Source of the DNA: an uncultured Sphingomonadaceae bacterium
GTDB lineage: Bacteria > Pseudomonadota > Alphaproteobacteria > Sphingomonadales > Sphingomonadaceae
Assembly: GCA_947258815.1 (NCBI GenBank)
Contig: CAMYJW010000025.1
Location: 1-64,000, forward strand
Reading direction: 5' to 3'
Length of the DNA: 64,000 bases
Positions 9,443 to 18,109 of this stretch are shown piece after piece (within the stretch, counting starts at the first letter, position 1; every line of letters starts with the position of its first letter). The translations under genes were made by a program, and so were the position numbers. The notes below the pieces were generated by a model, which saw only the letters and a program-made list of their open reading frames with translations, had not been told where the DNA came from and searched no databases.

Positions 9443-10837
9443 TTACAAAGTAAGACGGGCAAACACTGTATAGCCCCATGAATTGTTGCCATAGAGGCGA
9501 TCAAGCGCATCGGGTTTTGCATAAGCCGAAAGCGAGCCGCCCAGCGCCAGGCTGAACGGATCGAGGCGGAAACGCCGCGCATACCCCGCCTGAAACTTCG
9601 TCACGCGAAAAGCCCGGTCGTGCAACGGATCGTGATGATCGTGCACAAGCTCATCGTTTTCGACATTTTCGATACGCCCGAAAACGGTGTTCCTTCGATC
9701 GAGATCCCAGTTCACTTCACCCAGCCAGGCAGTCAGCGTTGGGCCGGGCACGCGATTCTTGGCGCTGAACGCCAGCATCGCGGAAAGGCCGCGCCGGTCG
9801 GCAAAGTGCGCCGATGCAGTAAAGCGCTTTTCATCTTCGCCGGGGTGCAGCGCTTCGGGTTCTTCGATATCGCCGTAGCTTGCCTGCAAAGCCCATTGCG
9901 AAGACGGGTTGAGCGTGGCCCGCACCGCCCAGCTATCGAGTTTTGGGGTTTCGATCCCCCAGCGCGCCTCGTCCGGTTCGGCGCCGCGAAAAGCCGAGGC
10001 TTCGAGCTGCCATTTCGGCGCTGAAAGCCCAAGCGTGACCACGCCATACGTGATGTGGGTGGAATCGAACCAGTGATGGGTGATCGGCGGTTCGGGGTTC
10101 AGTTTTGCAGACCCGCGATGCATGAATGCGCTTGGCCCCAGCGCCGGTTCGCCAACCGGGCCGCCATAAACGAACACGCGCGTTTGCGGTGCGATATTCA
10201 CATCCACCCGCGCAGCAAGTTCCATAAACAGATCGTGCGGATGCTGGCGATCTATCAGGGCTTCTCCATCTGCCGTTTCACCCGTGGCAAAAAGGTTGGG
10301 ATAGCCCGCAGCATCCATTGCCGGTTCGGCGCTGAACATCGATTTGAGCTGGATGCGTCCCCAACCTGTCTGGCGCTGGGCCATCAGCATCGCCATCGAC
10401 GTGGCATAGAACTTGTCATCACCGCGCGGGCCGGAGTGATCGGTATATTGGGCAGACACGAAACCGTGTGCCATCAGCATCCAGTCTCCGGCCATGGTGT
10501 GCAGGCCGCCGGGTGCATGTGATGAAGCGGCATCAGGGCAATCGCCTGCGTTGCCTGCGCCGCTTGTTTCACCGCCTGCAAGGCGCGATGTTCCCGATCC
10601 TTCAGAATAGGCAATGCCTCCCGGAGAGGGCGGGCAGGTTTTGTGAGCGGCATGCCCTTCATGTTGGGATGAGGCTTGTTGGGATGGGCCATGTTGGGAC
10701 GGGGGGTGTTGCGCTGGCTTATGCTGCGCTGGTGCATATTCCATCGGGCCATGCCCCATTGCAGAGTGGTCCTGCGCGTTGGCAGGGGCGATGCATGCCG
10801 CCACTCCGCAGAGCGCCAGCAGATATGTGCGTGTCAT
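9443..10837 (-). CDS. Secreted His/Gln/Pro-rich outer-membrane barrel-like protein, probable metal association
   Basis: I do not recognise a named family with certainty. The ATG at 10837 gives a signal peptide (MTRTYLLALCGVAACIAPANAQ); the longer ORF start would bury it. The mature N-terminus is a low-complexity stretch of about 60 residues rich in His, Gln, Pro and Met, with tandem xQHxP units such as PAQHKPAQHPPSQH. The rest alternates aromatic and polar residues (WQLEASAFRG, WALQASYGDIEE, FQAGYARRFRLDP) and ends in FARLTL with a C-terminal hydrophobic residue, as in outer-membrane beta-barrels. It lies 64 nt after a small Cys/His secreted protein. The pair resembles copper-associated loci, but the metal role is inferred. 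Confidence 0.7.
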   Translation of the reverse strand: MTRTYLLALCGVAACIAPANAQDHSAMGHGPMEYAPAQHKPAQHPPSQHGPSQQASSQHEGHAAHKTCPPSPGGIAYSEGSGTSRLAGGETSGAGNAGDCPDAASSHAPGGLHTMAGDWMLMAHGFVSAQYTDHSGPRGDDKFYATSMAMLMAQRQTGWGRIQLKSMFSAEPAMDAAGYPNLFATGETADGEALIDRQHPHDLFMELAARVDVNIAPQTRVFVYGGPVGEPALGPSAFMHRGSAKLNPEPPITHHWFDSTHITYGVVTLGLSAPKWQLEASAFRGAEPDEARWGIETPKLDSWAVRATLNPSSQWALQASYGDIEEPEALHPGEDEKRFTASAHFADRRGLSAMLAFSAKNRVPGPTLTAWLGEVNWDLDRRNTVFGRIENVENDELVHDHHDPLHDRAFRVTKFQAGYARRFRLDPFSLALGGSLSAYAKPDALDRLYGNNSWGYTVFARLTL

Positions 10838-10901
10838 CTGTTCAGTCCGTTCGAATGTAGGAAGGTCGGCCCGCCGTATCTGTTCGGGCGGCTGCATTCG
10901 A

Positions 10902-11213
10902 TCAGGCGCGGGGAGGGGGAGTCTCAGGTGTGCGCGGGCGGCCGGTCAGCGAGACGGGCGGGGCCGGTGTCAGCGCGTTGGGGGCGGGACCGATCTCGCC
11001 AACGGTGAACGCTGGCGAGCCGAACGATGCAACGCATCCGATGCACGCCATCTGTGTGGTTGCGGACGGATCCGGTTCGTCACCGCGATCGTCGTGGCAG
11101 GGATGGCCCTGCTGGTCGGCGGCGGGAATTGCCGGCGCGCAGTGCAGCGGCATTGCCATGCCGGGGGCTGCAAGGCAGAAAGCCAACAGGATCAGAAGCG
11201 CTTGCCGGACCAT
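10902..11213 (-). CDS. Small secreted Cys/His protein, DUF2946-like
   Basis: The 103-residue product has a signal peptide (MVRQALLILLAFCLAAPGMA). The mature part has potential metal ligands (LHCAP, GHPCHDD) and a CxxC motif in MACIGCVASFG, followed by a Pro-rich tail. Small CxxC proteins of this kind are often encoded beside copper-handling genes, and DUF2946 is the closest family I can suggest. It is upstream of the His/Gln-rich barrel protein on the same strand, so they are likely co-transcribed. Function is not established from the sequence. Confidence 0.65.
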   Translation of the reverse strand: MVRQALLILLAFCLAAPGMAMPLHCAPAIPAADQQGHPCHDDRGDEPDPSATTQMACIGCVASFGSPAFTVGEIGPAPNALTPAPPVSLTGRPRTPETPPPRA

Positions 11214-11236
11214 GACTCGATCATACGCGCAATCGG

Positions 11237-12340
11237 TTAAACATTGAACTTGAAATGCAGCACGTCGCCATCCTTCACGACATAGTCCTTGCCTTCCTGT
11301 CGCAGTTTTCCGGCATCCTTGGCCGCCGTTTCGCCGCCCAGCGATACGAAATCGTCATAGGCAATCGTTTCGGCACGGATAAAGCCTCGCTCCATGTCGG
11401 AATGGATTTCGCCTGCCGCTTCGGGGGCTTTGGCGCCTTTATGAACGGTCCACGCCCGTGCTTCCTTTGGCCCGACCGTGAAGAATGTGATCAGGTCGAG
11501 CAGTTCATACCCCGCGCGGATAATGCGCGAGAGGCCGGTTTCGTGAAGGCCCATTTCTTCAAGGAACACCATCCGGTCTTCAAGTTCCATGCCGACCAGT
11601 TCGGATTCGATGGCCGCCGAAACGATCACCGCGTTGGCATTTTCCGCTTTGGCCTTCTCAAACACGCGCGCTGAAAAATCATTGCCATTTGCGGCAGAGT
11701 CTTCATCGACATTGCAGACATAAAGCACCGGTTTGGCGGTGAGCAGCTGGGCCTGCCGGAAAACGCGCGCTTCTTCATCATCTTTAGGTTCTGTCATCCG
11801 GGCGGGCTTGCCTTCGCGCAAAAGCGCCAGTGTCTGGCCGAGCACGCTGGCGGCGATCTTCGATTCCTTGTCACCGCCCGTTGCGCGTTTTTCCGCTGCC
11901 GGAACCCGCTTCTCAAGGCTCTCCAGATCGGACAGCAGCAATTCCGTCTCCACCGTTTCGGCATCGAGAAGCGGATCGACCCGGTTATCGACATGCTGGA
12001 TGTCATCGTCTTCAAAGCAGCGCAAAACATGGACGATGGCATCAACTTCGCGGATGTTGCCAAGGAACTGGTTGCCCAACCCTTCGCCCTGCGATGCCCC
12101 GCGCACCAGCCCGGCGATATCGACAAAGCCAAGCTGGGTAGGAATGATCTTGGCGGAACTGGCGATGGCTGCCAGTTTATCAAGCCGTTCATCGGGCACG
12201 CCGACCTGCCCGACGTTGGGCTCGATCGTGCAAAACGGATAGTTTGCCGCCTGCGCCGCCTGCGTCTCCGTCAACGCATTGAACAACGTCGATTTTCCAA
12301 CGTTGGGAAGCCCGACAATTCCGCACCGAAAACCCATCAA
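11237..12340 (-). CDS. ychF: Ribosome-binding ATPase YchF (Obg-like)
   Basis: YchF is a universally conserved OBG-family P-loop protein that prefers ATP, binds ribosomes and affects translation and stress responses. The G1 motif GLPNVGKST lies near residues 9-17, G3-like DIAGLVRGASQGEGLGNQFL near 73-92, and a coiled-coil insert rich in Glu/Lys lies near 130-200. The C-terminal TGS-like domain includes EARAWTVHKGAKAPEAAGEIH and ends in GDVLHFKFNV. At 367 residues it is full length. The start has two adjacent Met codons; either may be used. Confidence 0.97.
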   Translation of the reverse strand: MMGFRCGIVGLPNVGKSTLFNALTETQAAQAANYPFCTIEPNVGQVGVPDERLDKLAAIASSAKIIPTQLGFVDIAGLVRGASQGEGLGNQFLGNIREVDAIVHVLRCFEDDDIQHVDNRVDPLLDAETVETELLLSDLESLEKRVPAAEKRATGGDKESKIAASVLGQTLALLREGKPARMTEPKDDEEARVFRQAQLLTAKPVLYVCNVDEDSAANGNDFSARVFEKAKAENANAVIVSAAIESELVGMELEDRMVFLEEMGLHETGLSRIIRAGYELLDLITFFTVGPKEARAWTVHKGAKAPEAAGEIHSDMERGFIRAETIAYDDFVSLGGETAAKDAGKLRQEGKDYVVKDGDVLHFKFNV

Positions 12341-12463
12341 CCGCTCCTGAACGCAGGCCGCACAATATGGCCAGAGCGCGCGCCTTTAGCCGGGGCGAAG
12401 CTGTTTGGCCAGTTTCGCCGTCCATTCACCTCTTTTTCACCCTGTCTGATTACCATATCGGCC

Positions 12464-13591
12464 ATGATCCGTATCACACGCCACGCCCTGATCGCGATAT
12501 CCGCAGGCCTGCTCGCAGGTTGCGGCGCCAGCCCCGGAGAGCGGCTTGATAAGGGCGAGCAGGCCTTTATGCAGCATCGCTTTCAGGAAGCGCACGTCGA
12601 TTTTACGTCGGTTCTCAAGGACGAACCGGCCAATATCGCGGCGATGGACAAACTGATCCGCACCTATCTTGCCATGGAAAACCCGGTTGCCGTGGCCGGT
12701 ATGCTCGATCGCATGGCCGCGCTGGGCTATCTGCCTGAAGATGCGCCGGTTTTGTATGGCGAGGCGGATCTGATGATGGGCCGGTATGACAGTGCGCTGG
12801 CGCATTCCGCCCAAAGCGAAATTGCCGATGCCTATCGGGTGAGGGCGCTTGCCCATGTCGGGCGGGGCGAAACCGAAAAAGCCGATGCCGCATTTGCGGA
12901 AGGCACAAGGAAGGAAGGCCCGAAAAGCCGTCTTTATGCCGATTATGCGCATCACCGGCTTGGCCTTGGCGATCTTGCAAACGCCCGTAAACTTGCGGCA
13001 GTGGCGGTCGACACCAAACCTGTCGCGCTTTCCGCGCTGCTGGTCAGCGCCGATCTGGCGATGACTGACAACGATTTGAAAGGCGCGTTGACCTGGTATG
13101 ACAAGACGCTGAACGCTTACCCGGAAAGCCGGGCCGGTCTGTTCGGAAAAATCGTCGTTCTCGCGGAACTCGGGCGGTTGAAGCAAGTGCGCCCGTTGAT
13201 AAAGCAGGCGCGAAAGGCCGATCCGAAGAATTCGGATTTCATCTATCTTGAGGCCCGGCTTGAGGCCGAAGAGGAAAACTGGAGCAAGGTGCGCGAATTG
13301 CTTCAGCCGCTTGAGCGCAATCTTGTCGATTTCCCGGCGGCCAATGTGCTTTACGCCAGAGCGATGGCGGGCCTTGGCCATACCGAGCAGGCCCGTGTCC
13401 GGCTTTCCTCACATTTGCTGAGGCAGCCCGGCAATCGTGAGGTGCGGCTGTTGCTTGCGGAAACGAAACTGAAAGTGGGCGATCCGCTTGGCGCTGTCGA
13501 AACATTGCAGCCCGTGATCGAGGGCGAAGACGCCACCAGCGAGGAAATCGCGCTTATGGAACAGGCCAGCAAGGCGGCATACGGCGCTTGA
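12464..13591 (+). CDS. TPR-repeat lipoprotein
   Basis: The ORF track starts at 11993 inside ychF, but the ATG at 12464 gives a lipoprotein signal peptide (MIRITRHALIAISAGLLAGC). The 375-residue product is built of tetratricopeptide-like helical repeats, for example DKGEQAFMQHRFQEAHVDF, VRALAHVGRGETEKADAAF and ANVLYARAMAGLGHTEQA. It resembles the C-terminal half of the TPR lipoproteins found with PEP-CTERM/exopolysaccharide systems, and a PEP-CTERM protein follows on the opposite strand. Whether it serves that system is inference; no exosortase gene is in this window. Confidence 0.8.
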   Translation: MIRITRHALIAISAGLLAGCGASPGERLDKGEQAFMQHRFQEAHVDFTSVLKDEPANIAAMDKLIRTYLAMENPVAVAGMLDRMAALGYLPEDAPVLYGEADLMMGRYDSALAHSAQSEIADAYRVRALAHVGRGETEKADAAFAEGTRKEGPKSRLYADYAHHRLGLGDLANARKLAAVAVDTKPVALSALLVSADLAMTDNDLKGALTWYDKTLNAYPESRAGLFGKIVVLAELGRLKQVRPLIKQARKADPKNSDFIYLEARLEAEEENWSKVRELLQPLERNLVDFPAANVLYARAMAGLGHTEQARVRLSSHLLRQPGNREVRLLLAETKLKVGDPLGAVETLQPVIEGEDATSEEIALMEQASKAAYGA

Positions 13592-13616
13592 TCGCCGTTA
13601 AACGGCGCTGAAACGG

Positions 13617-13645
13617 AAAAGGCCGCCAGAAATTTGGCGGCCTCC
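13617..13645 (-). terminator. Rho-independent terminator of the PEP-CTERM gene
   Basis: Read on the minus strand, AGGCCGCCA pairs perfectly with TGGCGGCCT around a six-base loop and is followed by TTTT. It lies about 70 nt after the PEP-CTERM stop codon. It may also act for the convergent TPR gene, though its T tract points to the minus strand. Confidence 0.8.
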
Positions 13646-13717
13646 CCATACGAAGTCTCAAAAGCAGTTGGGGTTGCTTTCGATCACCCGTCGCGAAACT
13701 GCTCGCGAAGCTGGAAA

Positions 13718-14038
13718 TTATTTGCGGTTGCGGCGGCGGCGGGCATATCCCACGCCCATCAGACCAAGACCGAGCATGCCGAGCATGCCGGGTTCAGGAA
13801 CTTCATATCCGCCCGAGGTTGTCGAACCGCCGGATGTCGTGGAGCCGCCGCCCGAACTGGTTGAGCCGCCGCAGGTCTTGTGGCCGCAACCACAACGGTG
13901 ACGGTGCGAACGTCCGCCGGAAGAGCTGGAAGAACTGGAAGAGCTCCAGTGCATGCCGGATTTGCCGCCTGCATAGGCTGGTGCGGTAAGTGCGAGGCCG
14001 GTTGCGATCGTGGCCATGAGAACTGTCTTACGGATCAT
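13718..14038 (-). CDS. PEP-CTERM sorting domain protein, Ser/Gly/Cys-rich
   Basis: PEP-CTERM proteins are exported and processed by an exosortase at a C-terminal signal. I place the start at the ATG at 14038, which has GAGGGG about 7 nt upstream, rather than the ORF-track start. The signal peptide MIRKTVLMATIATGLALTAPAYA is followed by a run of nine serines, a His/Cys patch (SHRHRCGCGHKTCGG) and Gly/Ser/Thr repeats. The C-terminus is a complete sorting signal: VPEPG, a hydrophobic Leu/Gly/Met segment and the basic tail RRRRNRK. At 106 residues it is small. The Cys/His patch may bind metal or form disulfides; this is speculation. Confidence 0.88.
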   Translation of the reverse strand: MIRKTVLMATIATGLALTAPAYAGGKSGMHWSSSSSSSSSGGRSHRHRCGCGHKTCGGSTSSGGGSTTSGGSTTSGGYEVPEPGMLGMLGLGLMGVGYARRRRNRK

Positions 14039-14215
14039 ACTGATTACCCCTCGTTTAAATGTGCTGCTGTTGGCGAACCGTTGATGTTGCCAGCACCATG
14101 CAAACACCGTCGCAAACAGTGTGCCAGTTGGGGTTTTCCGGGCGCATCGGTGGTTAACGCACCAGAACACGCGCCTGATGTGTAATCGGTACCGACAGCA
14201 ACTATGGTTAATTTG

Positions 14216-14617
14216 TTAAGGGTTTCCCGAAACAAGGGCGCGTTGGAGCGCCCGATCGGCCCGGCAAATACGCATCGGCTTGCCAAATCCCGAGAACACC
14301 TGTTCCACCCGGCGCGTTTTGTTGTCGACCGTCACTTTCAAACAGGCACAGCGATAGCCATAATAGCCATTGGTCCGCACCCAGCCTTCCTCGAACAATG
14401 CGGCGGGAAGTGCATCGAGCCCTTTGGCCTGGTAACCGCCCTGCGCGCCGATGGTCCATTCGCCATCGCGGTCCGTCAGCCACCAGTTGGCCGGTGTCGG
14501 ATTGGAAAGAATGCCACAACGCAACTGGGGTTCCGCGCTCAGACCGGGAGAAGGGGCGAGCGCACAAATTGCCGATACGCACAAAAGCGCTGCGGCGTTC
14601 CGGCTGAAACCAGACAT
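14216..14617 (-). CDS. DUF4087-family secreted protein
   Basis: This short exported protein of unknown function has a signal peptide after the ATG at 14617 (MSGFSRNAAALLCVSAICALAPSPGLSA). That ATG has GGGGGA about 8 nt upstream and is preferred to the GTG at 14641. The mature part carries the DUF4087 pattern RCGILSNPTPANWWLTDRDG, then YYGYRCACLKVTVD with two closely spaced cysteines. It ends in a Ser/Gly-rich remainder after KPMRICRAD. It lies between the PEP-CTERM gene and pth; a shared transcript is possible but not shown. Confidence 0.75.
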   Translation of the reverse strand: MSGFSRNAAALLCVSAICALAPSPGLSAEPQLRCGILSNPTPANWWLTDRDGEWTIGAQGGYQAKGLDALPAALFEEGWVRTNGYYGYRCACLKVTVDNKTRRVEQVFSGFGKPMRICRADRALQRALVSGNP

Positions 14618-14681
14618 CGCGGTGATCCCCCGAAGTTGCACGTCGCGTTATCTTACGAGGGAGACACGGCCTGTCGAGCGC

Positions 14682-15251
14682 TTATTCGGCGAGGCGCAAT
14701 GCTACATCGCTCATGAACCGGGCATCGTTGCCGTTGGCAAGCCATTGCGCCTCTGCCGCCATTGCACCCAGCATCGTAACCAGAGAGTCTGTTTCGGCCT
14801 TGGCATAATTGCCCAGCACATAGCCGGTCACGCGGTCCTTATGGCCGGGATGGCCAATGCCGATGCGCACCCGCCTGAAATCGGGGCCAAGGTGTTTGTC
14901 GATCGAGCGCAAGCCATTGTGGCCTGCGGTGCCGCCGCCGTGCTTCACTTTCACTTTGAATGGCGCGAGATCGAGTTCATCGTGAAACACCGTCAACGCC
15001 GACATCTCCAGCTTGAAAAAGCGCATGGCTTCGCCCACGGCGCGCCCGCTCTCATTCATGAAAGTCGCCGGCTTGAGCAGGATGACTCGCTCGGTTCCGA
15101 TCCGGCCATCCTGAACCCAGCCCTGAAACTTCTTCTGGACGGAACCGAAACCATGCACCTGGGCAATCGTATCCAGCGCCATGAAACCCACATTGTGGCG
15201 ATGCATGGCATACTGCGGCCCCGGATTTCCAAGCCCAACCCAAAGCTGCAT
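14682..15251 (-). CDS. pth: Peptidyl-tRNA hydrolase
   Basis: Pth cleaves the ester bond of peptidyl-tRNAs released prematurely from ribosomes. The N-terminal signature VGLGNPGPQYAMHRHNVGF contains the catalytic His near residue 20. FMNESGRAVGEAMRF, HDELDLAPFKVKVKHGGGTAGHNGLRSI and RVRIGIGHPGHK are all present. At 189 residues it is typical. It lies downstream of the L25 gene, the usual pairing, but a strong terminator hairpin lies between them. Confidence 0.97.
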   Translation of the reverse strand: MQLWVGLGNPGPQYAMHRHNVGFMALDTIAQVHGFGSVQKKFQGWVQDGRIGTERVILLKPATFMNESGRAVGEAMRFFKLEMSALTVFHDELDLAPFKVKVKHGGGTAGHNGLRSIDKHLGPDFRRVRIGIGHPGHKDRVTGYVLGNYAKAETDSLVTMLGAMAAEAQWLANGNDARFMSDVALRLAE

Positions 15252-15272
15252 GTGATCTCCGCTTAAACCCGC

Positions 15273-15311
15273 AAAAAAAGCCGGCCCTTACCTTAGCAAG
15301 GACCGGCCTTT
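15273..15311 (-). terminator. Rho-independent terminator between the L25 gene and pth
   Basis: On the minus strand AAGGCCGGTCCTTGC pairs with GTAAGGGCCGGCTT across a short TAAG loop and is followed by a run of seven T. It should end most transcripts from the L25 gene, with read-through or a separate promoter needed for pth. Confidence 0.85.
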
Positions 15312-15371
15312 GTGAAAGTAACGATTGGCTATCGGGCCGACGATGCTGCGATCGCCGGAGGATGCGGTGGC

Positions 15372-16049
15372 TTATTCGCCGTCGCCGTCCTTGCCCTCGG
15401 CATTTTCGCCCTGTTCGCCGTCGCCTTCTGCACCTTCTTCACCCTCGGCAGCTTCATCCTCTTCGGATTCGGCTTTCTTGAGAGCAGACGGTGCAACGAT
15501 GGTTGCAATGGTGAAATCACGATCGGTGATCGCGCTTTCCGAACCTTCGGGCAGGGTAACGCTGCTGATGTGGATCGAATCGCCAACTTCGGTTCCGGTC
15601 ACGTCGATGACGATCTCGGTCGGAATCTTGTCTGCAATACAGATCAGTTCCAGCTCGTGGCGCACAACGTTCAGAACACCACCTTTCTTGAGGCCCGGTG
15701 AATCGTCTTCGTTCGCAAACAGCACCGGAACGGCGACTTCCACTTTGGCGTCTTTGGCCAGACGCAGGAAATCGGCGTGCAGCGGACGATCGGTGACCGG
15801 ATGAAACGCAACATCCTTTGGCAGAGTGCGAACGCTCTTCCCGTCAACATCGATCATCACGATCGAGTTCATGAAGTGGCCCGAACCAAGCTGGCGGACC
15901 AGCTCTTTCGCCTCGACATGAATTGTCAGGGGGTCTTCCTTGCCGCCGTAAACTACAGCGGGAACGCGGCCTTCGCGACGCAGTGCACGGGAGGCTCCCT
16001 TGCCTGCCCGTTCGCGTGCCTCGGCCGGCAGGGTAAGCGCGTCGCTCAT
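15372..16049 (-). CDS. rplY: 50S ribosomal protein L25/general stress protein Ctc
   Basis: L25/Ctc binds 5S rRNA in the large subunit. The ORF track starts at 16154, but [21 protein letters not shown] at 16049 matches the family N-terminus and has AGGTAGAG just upstream. The product has the 5S-binding domain ([16 protein letters not shown]) and the Ctc beta domain ([31 protein letters not shown]). At 225 residues it is the long Ctc form. The last 35 residues are a highly acidic, disordered tail rich in Glu, Asp and Gly. Confidence 0.95.
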   Translation of the reverse strand: MSDALTLPAEARERAGKGASRALRREGRVPAVVYGGKEDPLTIHVEAKELVRQLGSGHFMNSIVMIDVDGKSVRTLPKDVAFHPVTDRPLHADFLRLAKDAKVEVAVPVLFANEDDSPGLKKGGVLNVVRHELELICIADKIPTEIVIDVTGTEVGDSIHISSVTLPEGSESAITDRDFTIATIVAPSALKKAESEEDEAAEGEEGAEGDGEQGENAEGKDGDGE

Positions 16050-16184
16050 AATCTCTACCTTTCGAAATACTAAATCTGTGTCCAAGGGGCAGGCAAAATC
16101 GCCAGACCCCACCAGCACGCCTCCAGGGATGACCATGCCGGAAGCGCGCGCCATTACAGGCGTGCGCCCCGCAAGGCAAGCGCT

Positions 16185-17054
16185 TTACTGCACGCGCGAG
16201 ATGGAAAATCCGCGCGCTTCAAGCATAGCGGGCAACCCGTCCGGCCCGGCCATGTGCGCCGCGCCAACCGCGACGAACGGTTTTCTGCCGTTGGTGAGGT
16301 AGCCGGAAATACGCTCAACCCACTTCGTGTTCCGGCCAGTGAGCAAGGCTGCCCGCAGTTCAGGATCGGCAAGCAGCCCGCGTCCTGTTTCGCGTTCTAT
16401 CAATGCAATATTTCCGTTGCGCCAGGCTTCTGCCAACGCCGGGCTTTCACCACTCAGGCCCGCCGCATCGCTGATAATCGCATCCAGCAGATCGCGTTGC
16501 TCAGCTTCGGGCAACCGATCGAACAGCGCCAGTTGCACGCCCGGTCCTTCAAGCTCGATAACCGGTTTATCGCCCGCTGCCGCAATCACCGCCCGGTCGA
16601 TGCCATAGGCGCTGTCCAGATTTCTGGATTGCGCCTGGGTCTGGGCGATGATCAGCGCGGCGGCCCATGTTTCGGTCGTTTCAAACCCGTCATCCTCAAG
16701 CCCGGTTTCCTCAAGCACGGTGCGCAGCTTACCTTGCATGGGCGGCGAAACCCGGGATGAAAGCGCAGGCAGGTCCGCACCGGTCGCAAGCTTGTTGAAC
16801 GTGGCTTGCATCGCAGCTTCGTTTTTCAGACCTGCCACTTCGACGACAACCATGTCCGCCTCGGCAAGCGCTGCCCCGATAGCAGGACTGCGCCAGTCTG
16901 CCGGTCGCTCCAGCGAGTGAATGGTGCCCAGCAGCCAGCCCTTTGCGCCATCGGCTGTCTCAATCTGCCAGAATGCCGGACTGGCAGGCTGCGGTTCAGG
17001 GGAACAGCCCCAGGCCAGCAGGGTTGCAAGGCAGAGAAACGCGCGCGCGATCAT
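16185..17054 (-). CDS. TraB/GumN-family (TIKI-like) protein, second of a tandem pair
   Basis: This family shares the erythromycin-esterase/TIKI-like fold with paired GxxH motifs and may include metal-dependent proteases; bacterial roles are poorly known. The conserved motifs are LLGTIHSLERP near residues 41-51 and VAVGAAHMAGPDGL near the C-terminus. The N-terminus is a signal sequence ending in a Cys (LATLLAWGC), possibly a lipoprotein although Trp at the lipobox -2 position is atypical. It follows its paralogue by 4 nt and they form an operon. At 289 residues it is normal for the family. Confidence 0.85.
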   Translation of the reverse strand: MIARAFLCLATLLAWGCSPEPQPASPAFWQIETADGAKGWLLGTIHSLERPADWRSPAIGAALAEADMVVVEVAGLKNEAAMQATFNKLATGADLPALSSRVSPPMQGKLRTVLEETGLEDDGFETTETWAAALIIAQTQAQSRNLDSAYGIDRAVIAAAGDKPVIELEGPGVQLALFDRLPEAEQRDLLDAIISDAAGLSGESPALAEAWRNGNIALIERETGRGLLADPELRAALLTGRNTKWVERISGYLTNGRKPFVAVGAAHMAGPDGLPAMLEARGFSISRVQ

Positions 17055-17058
17055 CGCT

Positions 17059-17991
17059 TCATTGCAAACGTTCTATCGCGATGTTCTGCACAGCAAGCTG
17101 ATCCTGAACACTGCCCGGACCACCAAGATGGCCGGCCCCGACTGCCAGAAACACCGTTCCGGGCCGTGCCAGCCTTGATCCGATCCACGCCGCCCAGTTC
17201 TTGTTGCGATCGACGAGCAGGGTTTTGACAAGCACGGGATTGGACTGTTCGATATTCATCAGGCTGGCCAGCTCAGCCGCATTCCCGGTTCTCCACGCCT
17301 CGACCATTGCAGTCAGCTTGTCCTTGATCACGGGCAGTTGCTCGACAACTTCCGAGAGGTAGCTTTTCTGCACGTCCATAGGCAGTCCATCGAACAGGCC
17401 CAGCTGATAAGCAGGCGTCTCCAGCCCCTCATGGGGCATCTGGCGGGCCCTGGCCCTGGCATCCAGACGTGTTTCCACGCCGTTCTCGGTTGCAAAGCCT
17501 TCCTTCATCAGCGGCAGGGTGGAAAGCGCGACTGCCGCATACCAGGGCTCAAACCGGTCAAACACAACGGGCGGGATATTGTAGCGGCCAAGAACGGCTT
17601 CATAGGCCGCGCGGTCGGCTTTGGGCAGCAGGCCGCGCAAGCTCTGGTCGGGCGGCAGCATCGCCTTGCCGATCACCAGCGATTGCATGGTTGCATCGTC
17701 AGCCTCCACGATTTCGGTCACCAGCGTATCGGATTCGGCAAAAGCTGTGGCGACATTGCCGTTGAACCAGTCAATCCCTTCGGGCAGCACATGGATCGTG
17801 CCGAACAGATATATCGTGGTATCTTCGTCCGCCACTTTCCACAAAGCCGGCGCCGCCTTGGCAGGCTGAGCGGCAACCTGCTGCGATGGTGCCGCAGGGG
17901 CGGGCGCAGGCGCGCTGTCCTGAGCCAGAACAGGTTGTGCAAACGCGGCGATCGAAAGGGCAACAAGGCGCAAGAGTGTTTTCATGGCCAA
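17059..17991 (-). CDS. TraB/GumN-family (TIKI-like) protein, first of a tandem pair
   Basis: This is a secreted paralogue of the next gene with the same motifs: YLFGTIHVLPEG near residues 60-71 and LAVGAGHLGGPGSV near the C-terminus. The signal peptide ends about PVLAQ and is followed by an Ala/Pro/Gln-rich spacer before ALWKVADED. Met at residue 1 or 3 may be the start. The two copies differ widely outside the motifs, so the duplication is old. They are divergent from glyQ. Confidence 0.86.
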   Translation of the reverse strand: MAMKTLLRLVALSIAAFAQPVLAQDSAPAPAPAAPSQQVAAQPAKAAPALWKVADEDTTIYLFGTIHVLPEGIDWFNGNVATAFAESDTLVTEIVEADDATMQSLVIGKAMLPPDQSLRGLLPKADRAAYEAVLGRYNIPPVVFDRFEPWYAAVALSTLPLMKEGFATENGVETRLDARARARQMPHEGLETPAYQLGLFDGLPMDVQKSYLSEVVEQLPVIKDKLTAMVEAWRTGNAAELASLMNIEQSNPVLVKTLLVDRNKNWAAWIGSRLARPGTVFLAVGAGHLGGPGSVQDQLAVQNIAIERLQ

Positions 17992-18109
17992 CGCTTATAG
18001 ACTCCGATTCTCGACCGTCGATTAACGCAGTAACGGTTTTCCCCGCCGGCATCCCCGAAATACGATGGCTTATTGACCCGCATGCACCCTTCCTTCAAAG
18101 GCGCAGGCC

